From Amycolatopsis palatopharyngis (GTDB taxonomy: Bacteria > Actinomycetota > Actinomycetes > Mycobacteriales > Pseudonocardiaceae), in contig NZ_PQHZ01000023.1 in assembly GCF_003385185.1 (NCBI RefSeq), forward strand, positions 36,425 to 100,424: a stretch of DNA of 64,000 bases. The letters are read 5' to 3'. A program made the translations under genes and the position numbers. Below, in pieces: positions 9,624 to 18,857 of this stretch (position 1 is the stretch's first letter; each line of letters opens with the position of its first letter). The notes under the pieces were generated by a model. That model ran no database searches and was not told the origin of the DNA. It saw only the letters and a list, made by a program, of their open reading frames with translations.

Positions 9624-9770
9624 TTCACCCTGGGTATCGTGATGGAACGCCACTCCTACCCGGAACAGGACGCGTTCGCCCTGCACCAAAGTCTCGCAGT
9701 ACCTCAACATCAAACTGCGCGACTCGCGCACACCATCAACACCACCGGCGAAATCCCCCACGCGCCGTAA
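9624..9770 (+). pseudogene. Decayed 3' end of an ANTAR-domain regulator (copy 1)
   Basis: One frame reads TLGIVMERHSYPEQDAFALH, a second frame continues KVSQYLNIKLRD, and the first resumes LAHTINTTGEIPHAP before TAA. This is the C-terminal half of an ANTAR RNA-binding domain broken by two frameshifts. No intact N-terminus is visible upstream. The same C-terminal signature recurs at 12945-13091. Confidence 0.6.
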
Positions 9771-9921
9771 AGCTGCGCGTCCCGGCGAGCTTGGACGTCG
9801 GAGTCGAACACCCGCCGGGCCGGCGCGACGAAGGCATCCTGATGGTCTGGCCGCGGGTTCCCGTCTGACTGGGGCGCGCCGTAACGCCGCAATTGGGTGA
9901 CATGCGCCGAGTCGACTCCCG

Positions 9922-10554
9922 TCAGGTGCTCCCTGGCTTCGTTGCGGCGAGGCGTTCCATGGTGCCTGCCTTGAGCCGTTGCTGGTGTTGGATGACGAAC
10001 CCGCAGCCCTGCACGAGTGGCAGTGGTCGGCGGGTCTGGTAGTCGCCGAGTGTGCGGACGGTCAGTATCTCCAGCAGTCGCTGTCCGAAGTGAATCAACC
10101 GGTGGTGACTGCCGATGTGGTCGAGCAGTAGCAGTGTCCCGCCGGGGCGCAGGACCCGGTACATCTCGGCGATCGCCGCCCGCTCGTCGGGAATGCCGCA
10201 CAGGGACAGGGTGCAGACCACGGTGTCGAACGATGCGTCGGGAAACGGCAACTCCTGGGCGTCGGCCTCCCGAAGGTCCACGAGACGGCCGAGTTGGGTG
10301 GCGCGCTGCCGGGCGATGTCGAGCATGGCGGGGCTGAAGTCGATTCCGGTGAGCCGCGTCTCCTCCGGGTAGTACCCCAGGTTGCGGCCCGTGCCGATGG
10401 CGACCTCCAGTACCTCGCCGGTGGCCTTGGCGCAGACCCAGGCTCGGCCGTCGCCGAACTGCAGGCGTTCGCACCAGCCGATGTCGCGGTCGTAACGTGG
10501 TGCGTACCGTTCCCAGAGTTCCCGCAGTCGCTGGGTGTTGTCGTGTTCGCTCAT
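9922..10554 (-). CDS. Class I SAM-dependent methyltransferase
   Basis: A 210-residue UbiE/Methyltransf_11-type enzyme. The SAM-binding glycine motif is LEVAIGTGRNLGYYP (about 49-63), then the acidic ligand TGIDFSPAML, motif II DASFDTVVCTLSLC and YRVLRPGGTLLLLD. The substrate is unknown. It lies 37 bases behind the ABC permease on the same strand, so it may be the third gene of that operon. Confidence 0.82.
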   Translation of the reverse strand: MSEHDNTQRLRELWERYAPRYDRDIGWCERLQFGDGRAWVCAKATGEVLEVAIGTGRNLGYYPEETRLTGIDFSPAMLDIARQRATQLGRLVDLREADAQELPFPDASFDTVVCTLSLCGIPDERAAIAEMYRVLRPGGTLLLLDHIGSHHRLIHFGQRLLEILTVRTLGDYQTRRPLPLVQGCGFVIQHQQRLKAGTMERLAATKPGST

Positions 10555-10591
10555 GAGGTCGTCGTCGCTTTCTTGTCCGGTGGCAGGGTGG

Positions 10592-11356
10592 TCATGTCAC
10601 GTCGCGGCGCAGGGTCAGCAGGGTTCCGGCGATGGCGAAGGCCAGTCCGTAGCTGGCGAGCACCAGCCCGCCCTGCCACTGCGCAAGGAACTCCTGGTTC
10701 GCCTGGGACACCTGCGTCAGCGCGCCCGCGGCCAGTCCGGGCAGATAGATCGTCCAGTCCTGTAGCGCGGGCACACGGGACACGATGGGTTCGGCGACGA
10801 ACAGGTAGATCAGCAGTCCGACCACGGTCGCGACCTGGTCCCGCAACAGTGCGCCCAGCCCGACACCGAGCAGGCCGTACAGAGCAACCGCGGCGATGAC
10901 ACCGGCCAGCGTGGCGGGGATCCCGTTCTCGGTCAGGGACACGGTGATGCCCTTGGCCGACAGCCAGGGCAACGCGATCGCCGCCGTGGCCGCGATGCAG
11001 ACCAACGCATAGGCGGCACCGACAACGACGTAGGTCACGAGTTTGGCGACGACCACCCGGCCACGATGCGGGATGGCCAGAAACGTGGCCGTCGCGGTCC
11101 GGTGCCGGAACTCCGAGGTGAGGCCGATTGCGGCCAGCACCGCCACGAGTGTTCCCGCACCCTGGCCTACGGAGAACACCGTGCGCTGCCCGCCTGCGGT
11201 GTCCAGCGGCGGGGTCGGGTTTCCCGGGTCTTCGGCGAACGCGATCGCCAGACTCGCATACAACGCCGTGATCGCGACCGCACCGAGCAGCAGCCAGAGC
11301 CACAGCCGGGTGGTGAACAGTTTGCGGAACTCGGCCGCGATGAGCGCGAACATCAC
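10592..11356 (-). CDS. ABC-2 type transporter permease
   Basis: A 254-residue integral membrane protein with about six hydrophobic helices, starting with a short cytoplasmic segment (AAEFRKLFTTRLW) typical of ABC-2 permeases. It overlaps the ATPase gene by an ATGA junction, forming an exporter pair. Substrate unknown; drug or lipid efflux is common for this class. Confidence 0.85.
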   Translation of the reverse strand: MMFALIAAEFRKLFTTRLWLWLLLGAVAITALYASLAIAFAEDPGNPTPPLDTAGGQRTVFSVGQGAGTLVAVLAAIGLTSEFRHRTATATFLAIPHRGRVVVAKLVTYVVVGAAYALVCIAATAAIALPWLSAKGITVSLTENGIPATLAGVIAAVALYGLLGVGLGALLRDQVATVVGLLIYLFVAEPIVSRVPALQDWTIYLPGLAAGALTQVSQANQEFLAQWQGGLVLASYGLAFAIAGTLLTLRRDVT

Positions 11357-12291
11357 CGCACCCGTCCGGACATCGTCTCCGGCTGTTGCTCGGTGTCGGC
11401 GGTGAGCGCGAAGAACATCCGTTCCAACTCACCGTGTTCGGCGGCGAGTCCGTGCAGTTCGACTCCGGCGGCGAACGCGTGGTGCCCGACCTCGGCCACC
11501 GTCAACCCGGTGACCTGGAGGCTGTCCGGTTTCGACTGTTCCACGTGCGCGCCGGCCCGATCGAGGGCCGCACGTAACTGTTCCACGTCCGGTGTCCGTA
11601 CCGCGACCCTGGACGAGGCCTCCGCCAATGCCACCAAAGTGGACTGTTGAACCAGCCTGCCCCGGTTGATGATCACCACGTGGTCGACCAGTTGCTGGAC
11701 CTCGGAGAGCACGTGGCTGGACACCAGTACCGTGCGCCCCTCGTCCGCGAGGTGCCGCAACAACTCCCGCATCCAGACGATGCCTTCGGGGTCCAGCCCG
11801 TTGGCGGGTTCGTCGAGCACCAGAACGGCGGGATCCCCGAGAAGAGCGGTAGCCAGCGCGAGCCGTTGTCGCATCCCCAGCGAGTACCCGCGCACCGCGC
11901 GCTTGCCTGATTCGGCAAGGCCGACCAGGGCCAGCACCTCGTCGGCACGGCTGGGCGGGTAGCCGTTGACTGTGCAGTAGACGCGCAGATGATTGCGGCC
12001 CGTGCGGGCCGGATGGAAGCCAGCGGCATCGAGGACCGCGCCGATGTCGCTGTTCGGGCGAGTTCGGGCGGAGTAGCCGCGGCCGCCGATGGTCGCCGAT
12101 CCCGAGTCGGGCGAGATCAGGCCGAGCAGCATGCGCAGTGTCGTGGTCTTACCGGACCCGTTGGGGCCGAGAAATCCGGTGATCACCCCGGGCTCGACTT
12201 CGAAGCTCAAGTCATCGACGGCCCGCACAGGGCCGAACGCCTTGGACAGTCCGGAGACCACTATCCGGCCACCTTCTCGAGTGAGTACCAT
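11353..12291 (-). CDS. ABC transporter ATP-binding protein
   Basis: A 312-residue ATPase with Walker A GPNGSGKTTT (about 47-56), signature YSLGMRQRLALA, Walker B AVLVLDEPANGLDPEG and the H-loop SSHVLSEV. The C-terminal extension (about 225-312) matches the DrrA/CcmA-type drug-export ATPases. The ATG at 12291 is preferred to an upstream start at 12360, which would run through the divergent MarR promoter. Partner permease follows with ATGA overlap. Confidence 0.88.
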   Translation of the reverse strand: MVLTREGGRIVVSGLSKAFGPVRAVDDLSFEVEPGVITGFLGPNGSGKTTTLRMLLGLISPDSGSATIGGRGYSARTRPNSDIGAVLDAAGFHPARTGRNHLRVYCTVNGYPPSRADEVLALVGLAESGKRAVRGYSLGMRQRLALATALLGDPAVLVLDEPANGLDPEGIVWMRELLRHLADEGRTVLVSSHVLSEVQQLVDHVVIINRGRLVQQSTLVALAEASSRVAVRTPDVEQLRAALDRAGAHVEQSKPDSLQVTGLTVAEVGHHAFAAGVELHGLAAEHGELERMFFALTADTEQQPETMSGRVR

Positions 12292-12305
12292 GACGACGGA
12301 GGATA

Positions 12306-12332
12306 TACATAGTGAACGAGATACACAATGTA
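12306..12332. promoter_or_regulatory. Imperfect inverted repeat between ABC exporter and marR genes
   Basis: TACATAGTGAA (12306-12316) and TACACAATGTA (12322-12332) form an inverted repeat matching at 9 of 11 positions around a 5-base spacer. It sits in the divergent intergenic region and overlaps the annotated GTG of the MarR gene, as expected for an autorepressing MarR operator on leaderless or short-leader transcripts. Confidence 0.55.
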
Positions 12333-12824
12333 GAGTGTCCCGGACCGCGCGGGGAAGCACTGGAACGCCTACTCGCCCTGGTCACCACCCTGGGCCCGGT
12401 GATGGAGCGCTGGCTCAGCGAACACGGGCTGACCAGAGCCCGAGCCACCGTGATCTGGCTGCTGCACCATTCCGGACCGGTGACGCAGCGCGAGCTCAGC
12501 CAGGCCTTACGCGTGACCCCGCGCAACGTCACCGGGCTGCTCGACGCCCTGCAGACGACGGGCTACGTCACCCGGGATGCCCATCCCACCGACCGGCGGG
12601 CAGTCCTGGTCGGACTGAGCGAACAGGGGCGCGCACTGGCGCAGCGGCTGCAGTCCGGATACGGGGAACTGGGCCAGACCCTGTTCGGCGAGGTACCCGC
12701 GGCAGATCTGGGCGGTTTCATCTCGACGCTGGACCACGTGGTGGCTCAGTTGCACGACCTGGACGTCGTCCACCTCGGCGACACCGACGTCGCGCGGGGA
12801 AACCGGGACAGGTCCGCGCAGTGA
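12312..12824 (+). CDS. MarR-family transcriptional regulator
   Basis: A 170-residue winged-helix protein: helices around GPVTQRELSQALRVTPRNVTGLLDALQ are the recognition region and RDAHPTDRRAVLVGLSEQG is the wing. It is divergent from the ABC exporter operon and likely represses it, with ligand relief. GTG at 12312 lies within the proposed operator. A downstream start would shorten the protein by only a few residues, so the exact start is uncertain. Confidence 0.82.
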   Translation: MNEIHNVECPGPRGEALERLLALVTTLGPVMERWLSEHGLTRARATVIWLLHHSGPVTQRELSQALRVTPRNVTGLLDALQTTGYVTRDAHPTDRRAVLVGLSEQGRALAQRLQSGYGELGQTLFGEVPAADLGGFISTLDHVVAQLHDLDVVHLGDTDVARGNRDRSAQ

Positions 12825-12944
12825 GCCACATGTCGCACGTTGTGGCAGGGTGGCGGGGTTCAGCCCACGTGCTCCGAGTGGTCGGTGAACGCTCCCGGCC
12901 GAGATGAGCAGAGGTCCAGTGCGCCGATATCGTCTGCACTGTCG

Positions 12945-13091
12945 ATGAAGAGCAGGAATCCCATCATGCTCGCCACCCCGAGCTCGCGGGCGTTCGCCAG
13001 CCTGACCAAGGCGTCGCAGGACCACAACATCAAGGTGCGCGACCTCGCCCACATCATCAACACCAAAGGCGAAATCCCGCGCACCCGCTAA
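12945..13091 (+). pseudogene. ANTAR-domain C-terminal fragment (copy 2)
   Basis: A 48-codon ORF ending SQDHNIKVRDLAHIINTKGE-IPRTR. It shares SQ-NIK-RDLAH-INT-GEIP with the frameshifted copy at 9624-9770. Only the last two helices of an ANTAR domain remain, with no sensor domain or coiled coil upstream. It is convergent with the cysteine desulfurase gene, overlapping its end by 4 bases. It is probably a remnant, though translation of a short peptide is not excluded. Confidence 0.5.
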
Positions 13092-14251
13092 CGCGGTCCA
13101 GTGTGGACTGCGTTGGCGATTGCCTGCGCCGCGGCAGTGATCTCGGTGTCGGTGCTCCAGCGGCCGATGGTGAGCCGGAGCGCGGCGAGGGTTCGGTCGT
13201 TCGACAGGCCCATCGCGGTGAGCACCGGGGATGGCTCGGTCGTGCCGTCGTGGCAGGCGGAACCGGTGGATGCGGCGATCGCAGGTGTCGCGGCGAGTAG
13301 TTCGGGACCGATCGTGTTGTCGATACTGATGTTGAGGGTGTTCGGCAGTCGCCGGTCCGGATGTCCGTTGAGGTGCACCCGGCCGGGCAGCAGCCTGGTG
13401 AGCTGGTCGTGCAGCAGGTCGCGCAGGCGTTGCACCCGTCGCGGTTCGGATGCCGGCAGATCGGCGACCAGCTCGGCGGCGCGGCCCAGAGCGACGGCCA
13501 TGGCGACGTTCTCGGTCCCTCCACGTAGGCCGCCTTCCTGTCCGCCACCATAGGTGGACGGCTCGAGGTCGAGTCCGTTTCGGACGTAAAGTGCACCGAC
13601 GCCCTTCGGCGCGTACATCTTGTGCCCGGTGATCGTGAGCATATCGGCGCCGAGGTCAGCGACGGAGACCGGAAGTTTGCCCGCGGACTGGGAAGCATCG
13701 GTGTGCAACAGCGCACCCACTCGGTGCGCCCGGTCGGCGAGTTCCCGGATGGGTTGGACCGCGCCGGTCTCATTGTTGGCATGCATGATCGACACCAGCA
13801 CCGTGTCCTTGGTGAGCGCGGACTCGAGGTCCGCGGGATCGACGAGCCCGTGGTGGTCGACCGGGAGATAGGTGATGCGCGTGCCGTGCAACCGTTGCAG
13901 GCTCGCACAGACGGCGAGGACGGCGGGGTGTTCGGTGGCCTGGGTGATGACGTGCTTGCCCCAGCTGCCGCCGGCGAGCACGGCTCCGCGGATGGCCAGG
14001 GTGTCACTGTCCGAACCACCTCCGGTGAAGACCACCTCGGCGGGTGCGGCTCCCAGCAGTCCGCCGACCGAAGCGCGGGCTGCCGTGACGGCGGCCTTCG
14101 CCGTACGGCCATAACGGTGGCTGCTCGACGGGTTGCCGAAGTGTTCGGTGAGGTGGGGCAGGAAGGCCTCCGCGACCCTCGGGTCCACCGGTGTGGTGGC
14201 GTTATAGTCGAGATAGACGGGCCCATTCTGCAGGCCTGCTGGAATGGTCAC
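13088..14251 (-). CDS. Cysteine desulfurase (NifS/IscS-like)
   Basis: A 387-residue PLP enzyme that takes sulfur from cysteine. Visible are YLDYNATTP at the N-terminus, ATEHPAV, HANNETG, HTDASQ, the PLP lysine in TGHKMYAPKG and the substrate Cys in STGSACHDG. GTG at 14251 is chosen because GAGGAG lies just upstream and the homology begins there. The longer frame to 14386 adds a non-homologous leader. No IscU or tRNA-thiolation partner lies beside it, so its sulfur acceptor is unknown. Confidence 0.85.
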   Translation of the reverse strand: MTIPAGLQNGPVYLDYNATTPVDPRVAEAFLPHLTEHFGNPSSSHRYGRTAKAAVTAARASVGGLLGAAPAEVVFTGGGSDSDTLAIRGAVLAGGSWGKHVITQATEHPAVLAVCASLQRLHGTRITYLPVDHHGLVDPADLESALTKDTVLVSIMHANNETGAVQPIRELADRAHRVGALLHTDASQSAGKLPVSVADLGADMLTITGHKMYAPKGVGALYVRNGLDLEPSTYGGGQEGGLRGGTENVAMAVALGRAAELVADLPASEPRRVQRLRDLLHDQLTRLLPGRVHLNGHPDRRLPNTLNISIDNTIGPELLAATPAIAASTGSACHDGTTEPSPVLTAMGLSNDRTLAALRLTIGRWSTDTEITAAAQAIANAVHTGPR

Positions 14252-14499
14252 GATGAGCTCTCCTCGCGGGTCTGCTGCCTGTCGGCTGCGGGATGGGTTT
14301 CGTACATGCGATCGCGACAAGGAGGCCAGAGGCGACGCTGATGGCAGCGGCAGCCTATGGTCCACGTCCGCGACACCCTCACCCAACCCACCGACGCCAC
14401 CGCCACAGACCTACAGCGACCGGTTCTGACCATGCCCGCCGACACCCCCACCTACACCGCGCTCACCACCATCGGGTGTTTCCTTCTTCTGCGTGGTGG

Positions 14500-15390
14500 T
14501 CAGGAGGCGCAGCAGGACAGTTTGGTGACGTCGCGGGTGTAGGTTTGGGCGGCGAGTTTGAGGCCTTCGGCCATGGTCAGGTAGGGGCACCATAGGTCGG
14601 CCATGTCGTGCACGGTCATGTGGTTGGCCAGGGCGTAGACGGCGGTGGCGATGACGTCGCCGGCTCCGGCGGCGAGCACGTGCGCGCCGAGCAGGCGTCC
14701 CGTTTCGCGTTCGGCGACGAGTTTGATCGCGCCGCGGGTATCGCGGTTGACCAGGGCCCGTGGCACATACTCCAGGGGCAGCACGCGACAGTCGCAGTCG
14801 TAACCCTGTTCGACGGCGGCGGCGTCGGTGAGCCCGGCGGAGCCGAGGCTGGGTGTGGTGAAGGTGACCGCGGGCAGGTGGTGGTAGTCCAGAGTGCGGC
14901 CAGCGTTGTCGAAGGCGTTGTCGGTCACGACCGCACCATGGGCGCCCGCGACATAGACGTACTGCGGATGGCCGGTGACATCCCCGGCCGCCCAGATGCG
15001 GGAGTTGCCGGTGCGCAGGTGCTCGTCGACGACGATCTCGCCGCGAGAGCCGGTTTTCACGCCGACCGCGTCCAGGTTGAGTCCGGCGGTCACGGGCTGC
15101 CGCCCGGTCGCGAGTAACAGCCGCTGCCCGGTGACTCGCCGGCCGGTGTCCGTGGTGACCGCCACGCCCCCAGCGTCGGTGTGGTCGGTGTCGACGCTGG
15201 TGGCGCGTTCGGCGATGACGGTGATCCCGTCGTCGCGGAACACTTCGGCCAGGATCGCGGACAGTTCCGGTTCGGTGTGTGGGGCGAACCTGCCCACGAC
15301 GGTGACCTCGACACCCTGCTCGGCGTGCAACTCGGTGAGCAGCAGATGAGCCAGTTCAACATGGCCTTGCACCACGGTCTGGCGATCCAG
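14500..15390 (-). pseudogene. merA: Mercuric reductase (MerA), C-terminal half only
   Basis: The frame has the NADPH-domain end (VEVTVVGRFAPHTEPELS), the FAD motif RIWAAGDVTGHPQ and the dimerisation domain ending PYLTMAEGLKLAAQTY and KLSCCAS. The C-terminal Cys pair is the mercury-binding pair of MerA. Missing are the N-terminal FAD domain and the redox Cys pair (normally GTCVNVGC), so it cannot reduce Hg(II). Homology fades near 15390. No merR, merB or merT was found beside it. Confidence 0.75.
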
Positions 15391-15463
15391 TGGGCTTCGC
15401 AGTACCCGCTGCTGCGCCGCGGTACTCACCTCAGCCCCGTCGCGGCCGGGCTGAGCACCGGGA

Positions 15464-15634
15464 ATGAGTGTCATCGCAGACGAGCTGATGACACCAGCGT
15501 TCGGATTCAGCGCCCCGAACCTCGACGACCCCCTCGTCACCCACGTGCGCGGCTTCGTCGCACACCTCGCGTTCGGGCTTGCAGTCGCCGCCACCGTGGA
15601 AGGCGGATGGGCGCTGCTGAAGACCAACCCCTGA
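15464..15634 (+). pseudogene. Small membrane-protein fragment
   Basis: A 56-codon ORF, ATG to TGA, with one hydrophobic segment near its end (VAHLAFGLAVAATVEGGWALL). It resembles the C-terminal part of a larger integral membrane protein of the kind often encoded near metal-resistance genes, but I cannot name the family with certainty. It occupies the place where the MerA N-terminal half would be expected on the other strand. Confidence 0.35.
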
Positions 15635-15673
15635 CTTGAACAAGCTAAAAAAACGTCGACCACGGAGAACATC

Positions 15674-16173
15674 ATGGGTTCGCAAGACGACAATCTGCAG
15701 ATGCCGACGCACGAGCGGATAGGCTCGATGGCCACCGCCAAGGCCAGTGCCAAAAGGTTGCACGCCGAAGGCTCCGACGCGTCCGAGCTGGGCCAGCGCC
15801 ATTCCGTGCCTCTGGATGAGGCCCGGTCGATCATCGAGCAGTGGCCCGAGGCGCCGAAGAAGACCGCCGAGAAGATTCTCGATCACTACGGCCCGCCCAA
15901 CGAGTCCACACCCACCAAGTTGTTTTGGTAACGCACCGGGCCGTGGAACTCATCGAAGGCCGCCGATCGGTCGACGACGCCCGGGGGCTCTACGCCGACA
16001 CCGCCGCCGCCTACGCCATGGGCCGCTCCGCCCCCTACGCCGAAAAACTGCTCTTCTCTCCACCCACAGGCGACACCGCTGACCGGGATGAAGCCATCCT
16101 CGCTTCGAGCATGCGCCACCAAATGACAGAGAAAATGAAGGACACCTTCGGCTCCGGCACCACCCCGAAGTAA
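15674..16173 (+). pseudogene. Conserved hypothetical gene with internal deletion and frameshift
   Basis: The N-terminal part (15674-15931) ends APKKTAEKILDHYGPPNEST and TKLFW then TAA. The C-terminal part, in another frame from about 15935, reads HRAVELIEGRRSVDDARGLY, AYAMGRSAPYAEKLLF and MRHQMTEKMKDTFGSG. From memory these are the two ends of one protein in which roughly 60-80 residues normally lie between LFW and the second block. The junction near 15930 therefore looks like an out-of-frame deletion. Function of the family is unknown to me. Confidence 0.55.
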
Positions 16174-16340
16174 CTCCCGGGGTTGCGCGGTTGCGAGCCG
16201 ACGCCGACGACGGCGGCAACGATTACTCGGGTGGGATTCACGATCGTTCGCGCCGAGAGGCCCGTGTGCCGGAGGGCATGTGCGGCGGCACGGCCGGACG
16301 GATCAGCCGGGAGGGAAACGCTCTGTCGATGAGGAGTCGC

Positions 16341-16940
16341 TCACGCGCGCGCCCGTCGACGGTTGCGGGCGGTATGGGCGCGGACTTTGGCGCGGTTGCC
16401 GCAGCGGGTCATCGAGCACCAGCGGCGGCGCCCGCCGCGCGAGGTGTCCACGAAGAGCATGCGGCAGTGCGAGTCGGTGCATTCGCTGACCCGGTCAAGA
16501 TCGGGACCGGTGACGAGGTCGATCAGGTCGCGAGCGAGGGCGGCCAGTGCGGACTCCACGGGGTGTGCGCTCTCGCGGACGCCCCGCCCGTCCGCAGTGA
16601 GCCGGGGGATCGGGGTCGAGTGGGCGGCGTCGGTGTTGATCAGGACGAGTGCGTCGTCCGGCACCGGCCGCCCGGCCCGCAGGGCGGCGAGCACGTCCCA
16701 GGTGGCCGTGCGCAACGAACGCATCGCGGCCAGATGCTTGGCGTGCACCACTGGTGGTGCGTCCAGCAGGCCCGCCGCGACGAGCCAGGCGGCCAGGGCC
16801 GCCTCGTCCGGGACGCGTTCCACTGGGTCCGCGCCGCGCAGACCGACAGTGGCGAGCAGGTTCAGGCAGTCGCGGCCAGTGTCGAAACGGGGACGCGCCA
16901 CCACATCAGCTCGGGGACCGCTCATTGCCGCTCTCCCCAC
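16341..16940 (-). CDS. CGNR zinc-finger regulator (ABATE domain)
   Basis: A 199-residue protein with an N-terminal ABATE-type domain and a C-terminal CGNR finger: CTDSHCRMLFVD, then RRRWCSMTRCGNRAKVRAH gives four Cys and the CGNR signature. These proteins are thought to be stress or ligand-responsive DNA-binding regulators. It is divergent from the dehalogenase pair and is the obvious candidate regulator. The start could be 16940 or the ATG at 16925. Confidence 0.82.
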   Translation of the reverse strand: MGRAAMSGPRADVVARPRFDTGRDCLNLLATVGLRGADPVERVPDEAALAAWLVAAGLLDAPPVVHAKHLAAMRSLRTATWDVLAALRAGRPVPDDALVLINTDAAHSTPIPRLTADGRGVRESAHPVESALAALARDLIDLVTGPDLDRVSECTDSHCRMLFVDTSRGGRRRWCSMTRCGNRAKVRAHTARNRRRARA

Positions 16941-17162
16941 GAAATGTCGTCGACCTGCACTAACCTGTCAATCAGGTTAACGTTAGCAGTGAGCGTCCGG
17001 ATGAGAAGGAGACCGCACTCGTGTCGTTGACCGGCGAGATGTTCTGCGACGTGGTGTGCGATCGGGAAAGCCGCGATGGAGTTCGCGCTCGCCGACGTCG
17101 AGAACGATGGTGCGGCGGGTGACCGTTGCCGGGGACCCCAGCGGAAGGAGCGGATTGACGGC

Positions 17163-18041
17163 ATGGCGATGACGGAGCAGAAGAACTATGTCGACGTGCT
17201 GGGTCGCCGGATCGCCTACACGGAGGCGGGCAGCGGCGATCCGATCGTGTTCCTGCACGGCAACCCCACCTCGTCGTTTCTGTGGCGCAAGGTGATCCCA
17301 CACCTTCAGCCGCACGGCCGCTGCCTGGCGCCCGACCTGATCGGGATGGGTGACTCCGACAAGCTGTCCGGGAGCGGACCGGGCAGCTACCGTTTTGTCG
17401 AGCATCGCCGCTACCTGGATGCGTTGCTGGAGCGGATCGGGGTGCGGGAGCGGGTGACGCTCGTGCTGCACGACTGGGGCTCGGCCCTGGGGTTCGACTG
17501 GGCCAACCGGCACCGCGACGCGGTCAAGGGTATCGCCTACATGGAGGCGATCGTGCGGCCGGTGACCTGGCAGGAGTGGCCGGAGTCGGCCCGGGAGATG
17601 TTCCAGGCTCTGCGGTCCCCGTCCGGGGAGGAGATGGTGCTGCAGCGCAATGTCTTCGTGGAACGCGTTTTGCCGGGCTCGGTGCTGCGCGGGCTCACCG
17701 AGGAGGAGATGCAGACCTACCGATCCCCTTATCGCACACCTGGCGAGGATCGCCGCCCAACCCTGACCTGGCCCCGTGAACTCCCGATCGACGGCCACCC
17801 TGCCGACGTGGTGGAGATCGTGACTTCCTACGGGGACTGGTTGTCCACGAGCGAGATCCCGAAGTTGTTCGTCAACGCCGACCCTGGGGCGATCCTCACT
17901 GGGCCGCAACGCGAATGGGTACGCACCTGGCCCAACCAGACCGAGGTCACGGTCCGTGGGAACCACTTTCCGCAGGAGGATTCGCCAGACGAGATCGGCC
18001 ACGCGATCGGGGACTGGTACACCGGAAAGGTCAGCGCATGA
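17163..18041 (+). CDS. Haloalkane dehalogenase
   Basis: A 292-residue alpha/beta hydrolase that would convert haloalkanes to alcohols and halide. Nucleophile Asp104 sits in [10 protein letters not shown], with halide-binding Trp105 and Asn34 (LHGNPTSSF). Catalytic acid is Glu128 (YMEAIVRP) and base is His268 (GNHFPQED). These positions correspond almost one to one to DhaA/LinB (subfamily HLD-II). The ATG at 17163 has GGAAGGAG upstream; the longer frame to 17076 lacks homology. It is joined by ATGA overlap to a haloacid dehalogenase gene. Confidence 0.88.
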   Translation: MAMTEQKNYVDVLGRRIAYTEAGSGDPIVFLHGNPTSSFLWRKVIPHLQPHGRCLAPDLIGMGDSDKLSGSGPGSYRFVEHRRYLDALLERIGVRERVTLVLHDWGSALGFDWANRHRDAVKGIAYMEAIVRPVTWQEWPESAREMFQALRSPSGEEMVLQRNVFVERVLPGSVLRGLTEEEMQTYRSPYRTPGEDRRPTLTWPRELPIDGHPADVVEIVTSYGDWLSTSEIPKLFVNADPGAILTGPQREWVRTWPNQTEVTVRGNHFPQEDSPDEIGHAIGDWYTGKVSA

Positions 18042-18715
18042 ATACACCAGCACCGTCCGTCGTGGTGTTCGACGTCAACGAAACCCTGTCGGACATGAGC
18101 CCGCTGGCCGCGCGGTTCGCCGACGTCGGCGCGCCCGAGCAGCTGGCCAAGCTGTGGTTCGCGTCCCTGCTGCGTGACGGGTTCGCCCTCGCCGCCGCCG
18201 GCGCGCAGGAACCCTTCGCCATGCTGGGCGAGCAGGGCCTGCGCGGCATCCTCACCGGAGTGTCGCTGGACCGGAACCTCGACGCCGCCGTCGACCACGT
18301 GATGGCCGGGTTCGGTGAACTGCCCGTCCACCCGGACGTTGCCGCCGGTGTGCGGGCATTGCGCGCGGCGGGTCTGCGGCTGGTCACGCTGACCAACGGC
18401 TCCACCCGCGTCGCCGAGACACTGCTGACCCGCGCGGGGCTGCTGGAGGAGTTCGAGGCCCTGCTCTCGGTCGAGGACGCCGGCGCCTGGAAACCCGCTC
18501 GCACCGCCTACGAGTACGCGGCCCGCCGCTGCGGTACAGACCTTGGTGACATGCTGCTGGTCGCGGTGCATCCGTGGGACATCGACGGCGCGGCCCGCGC
18601 AGGCATGACCACGGCGTGGATCAACCGCACCGGCACGCCCTACCCGGGCTATTTCACCGCACCCCGCTACACAATCAGCACACTCGACGCCCTCGCCGAG
18701 CAACTCAGATCATGA
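18038..18715 (+). CDS. Haloacid dehalogenase, type II (HAD superfamily)
   Basis: A 225-residue HAD hydrolase. Asp12 in [10 protein letters not shown] is the nucleophile, TLTNGS is motif II, Lys in [11 protein letters not shown] is motif III and [12 protein letters not shown] is motif IV. The family hydrolyses 2-haloacids, though many actinobacterial members are unassigned. Translational coupling (ATGA at 18038-18041) to the haloalkane dehalogenase strongly suggests a shared degradation route in which a halogenated acid arises after the first step. Confidence 0.82.
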   Translation: MNTPAPSVVVFDVNETLSDMSPLAARFADVGAPEQLAKLWFASLLRDGFALAAAGAQEPFAMLGEQGLRGILTGVSLDRNLDAAVDHVMAGFGELPVHPDVAAGVRALRAAGLRLVTLTNGSTRVAETLLTRAGLLEEFEALLSVEDAGAWKPARTAYEYAARRCGTDLGDMLLVAVHPWDIDGAARAGMTTAWINRTGTPYPGYFTAPRYTISTLDALAEQLRS

Positions 18716-18857
18716 CCAGGATCTAGACAACCTGCTCCGGGTAGTCGACCATCTTCGCAGCGCGATGCGCCAAGTGGCAGCACTCCCAGTGGGCGCGGTC
18801 AGACGCATCCGCCTTGTCGACAGGCTCGATCCCGCACTCCTGAACGGGTCGGCCTGA

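Noticed and set aside
13057..14226. Second minus-strand frame of 389 codons inside the cysteine desulfurase
   Set aside because: Out of frame with all cysteine desulfurase motifs; low-complexity Ser/Pro/Arg composition.
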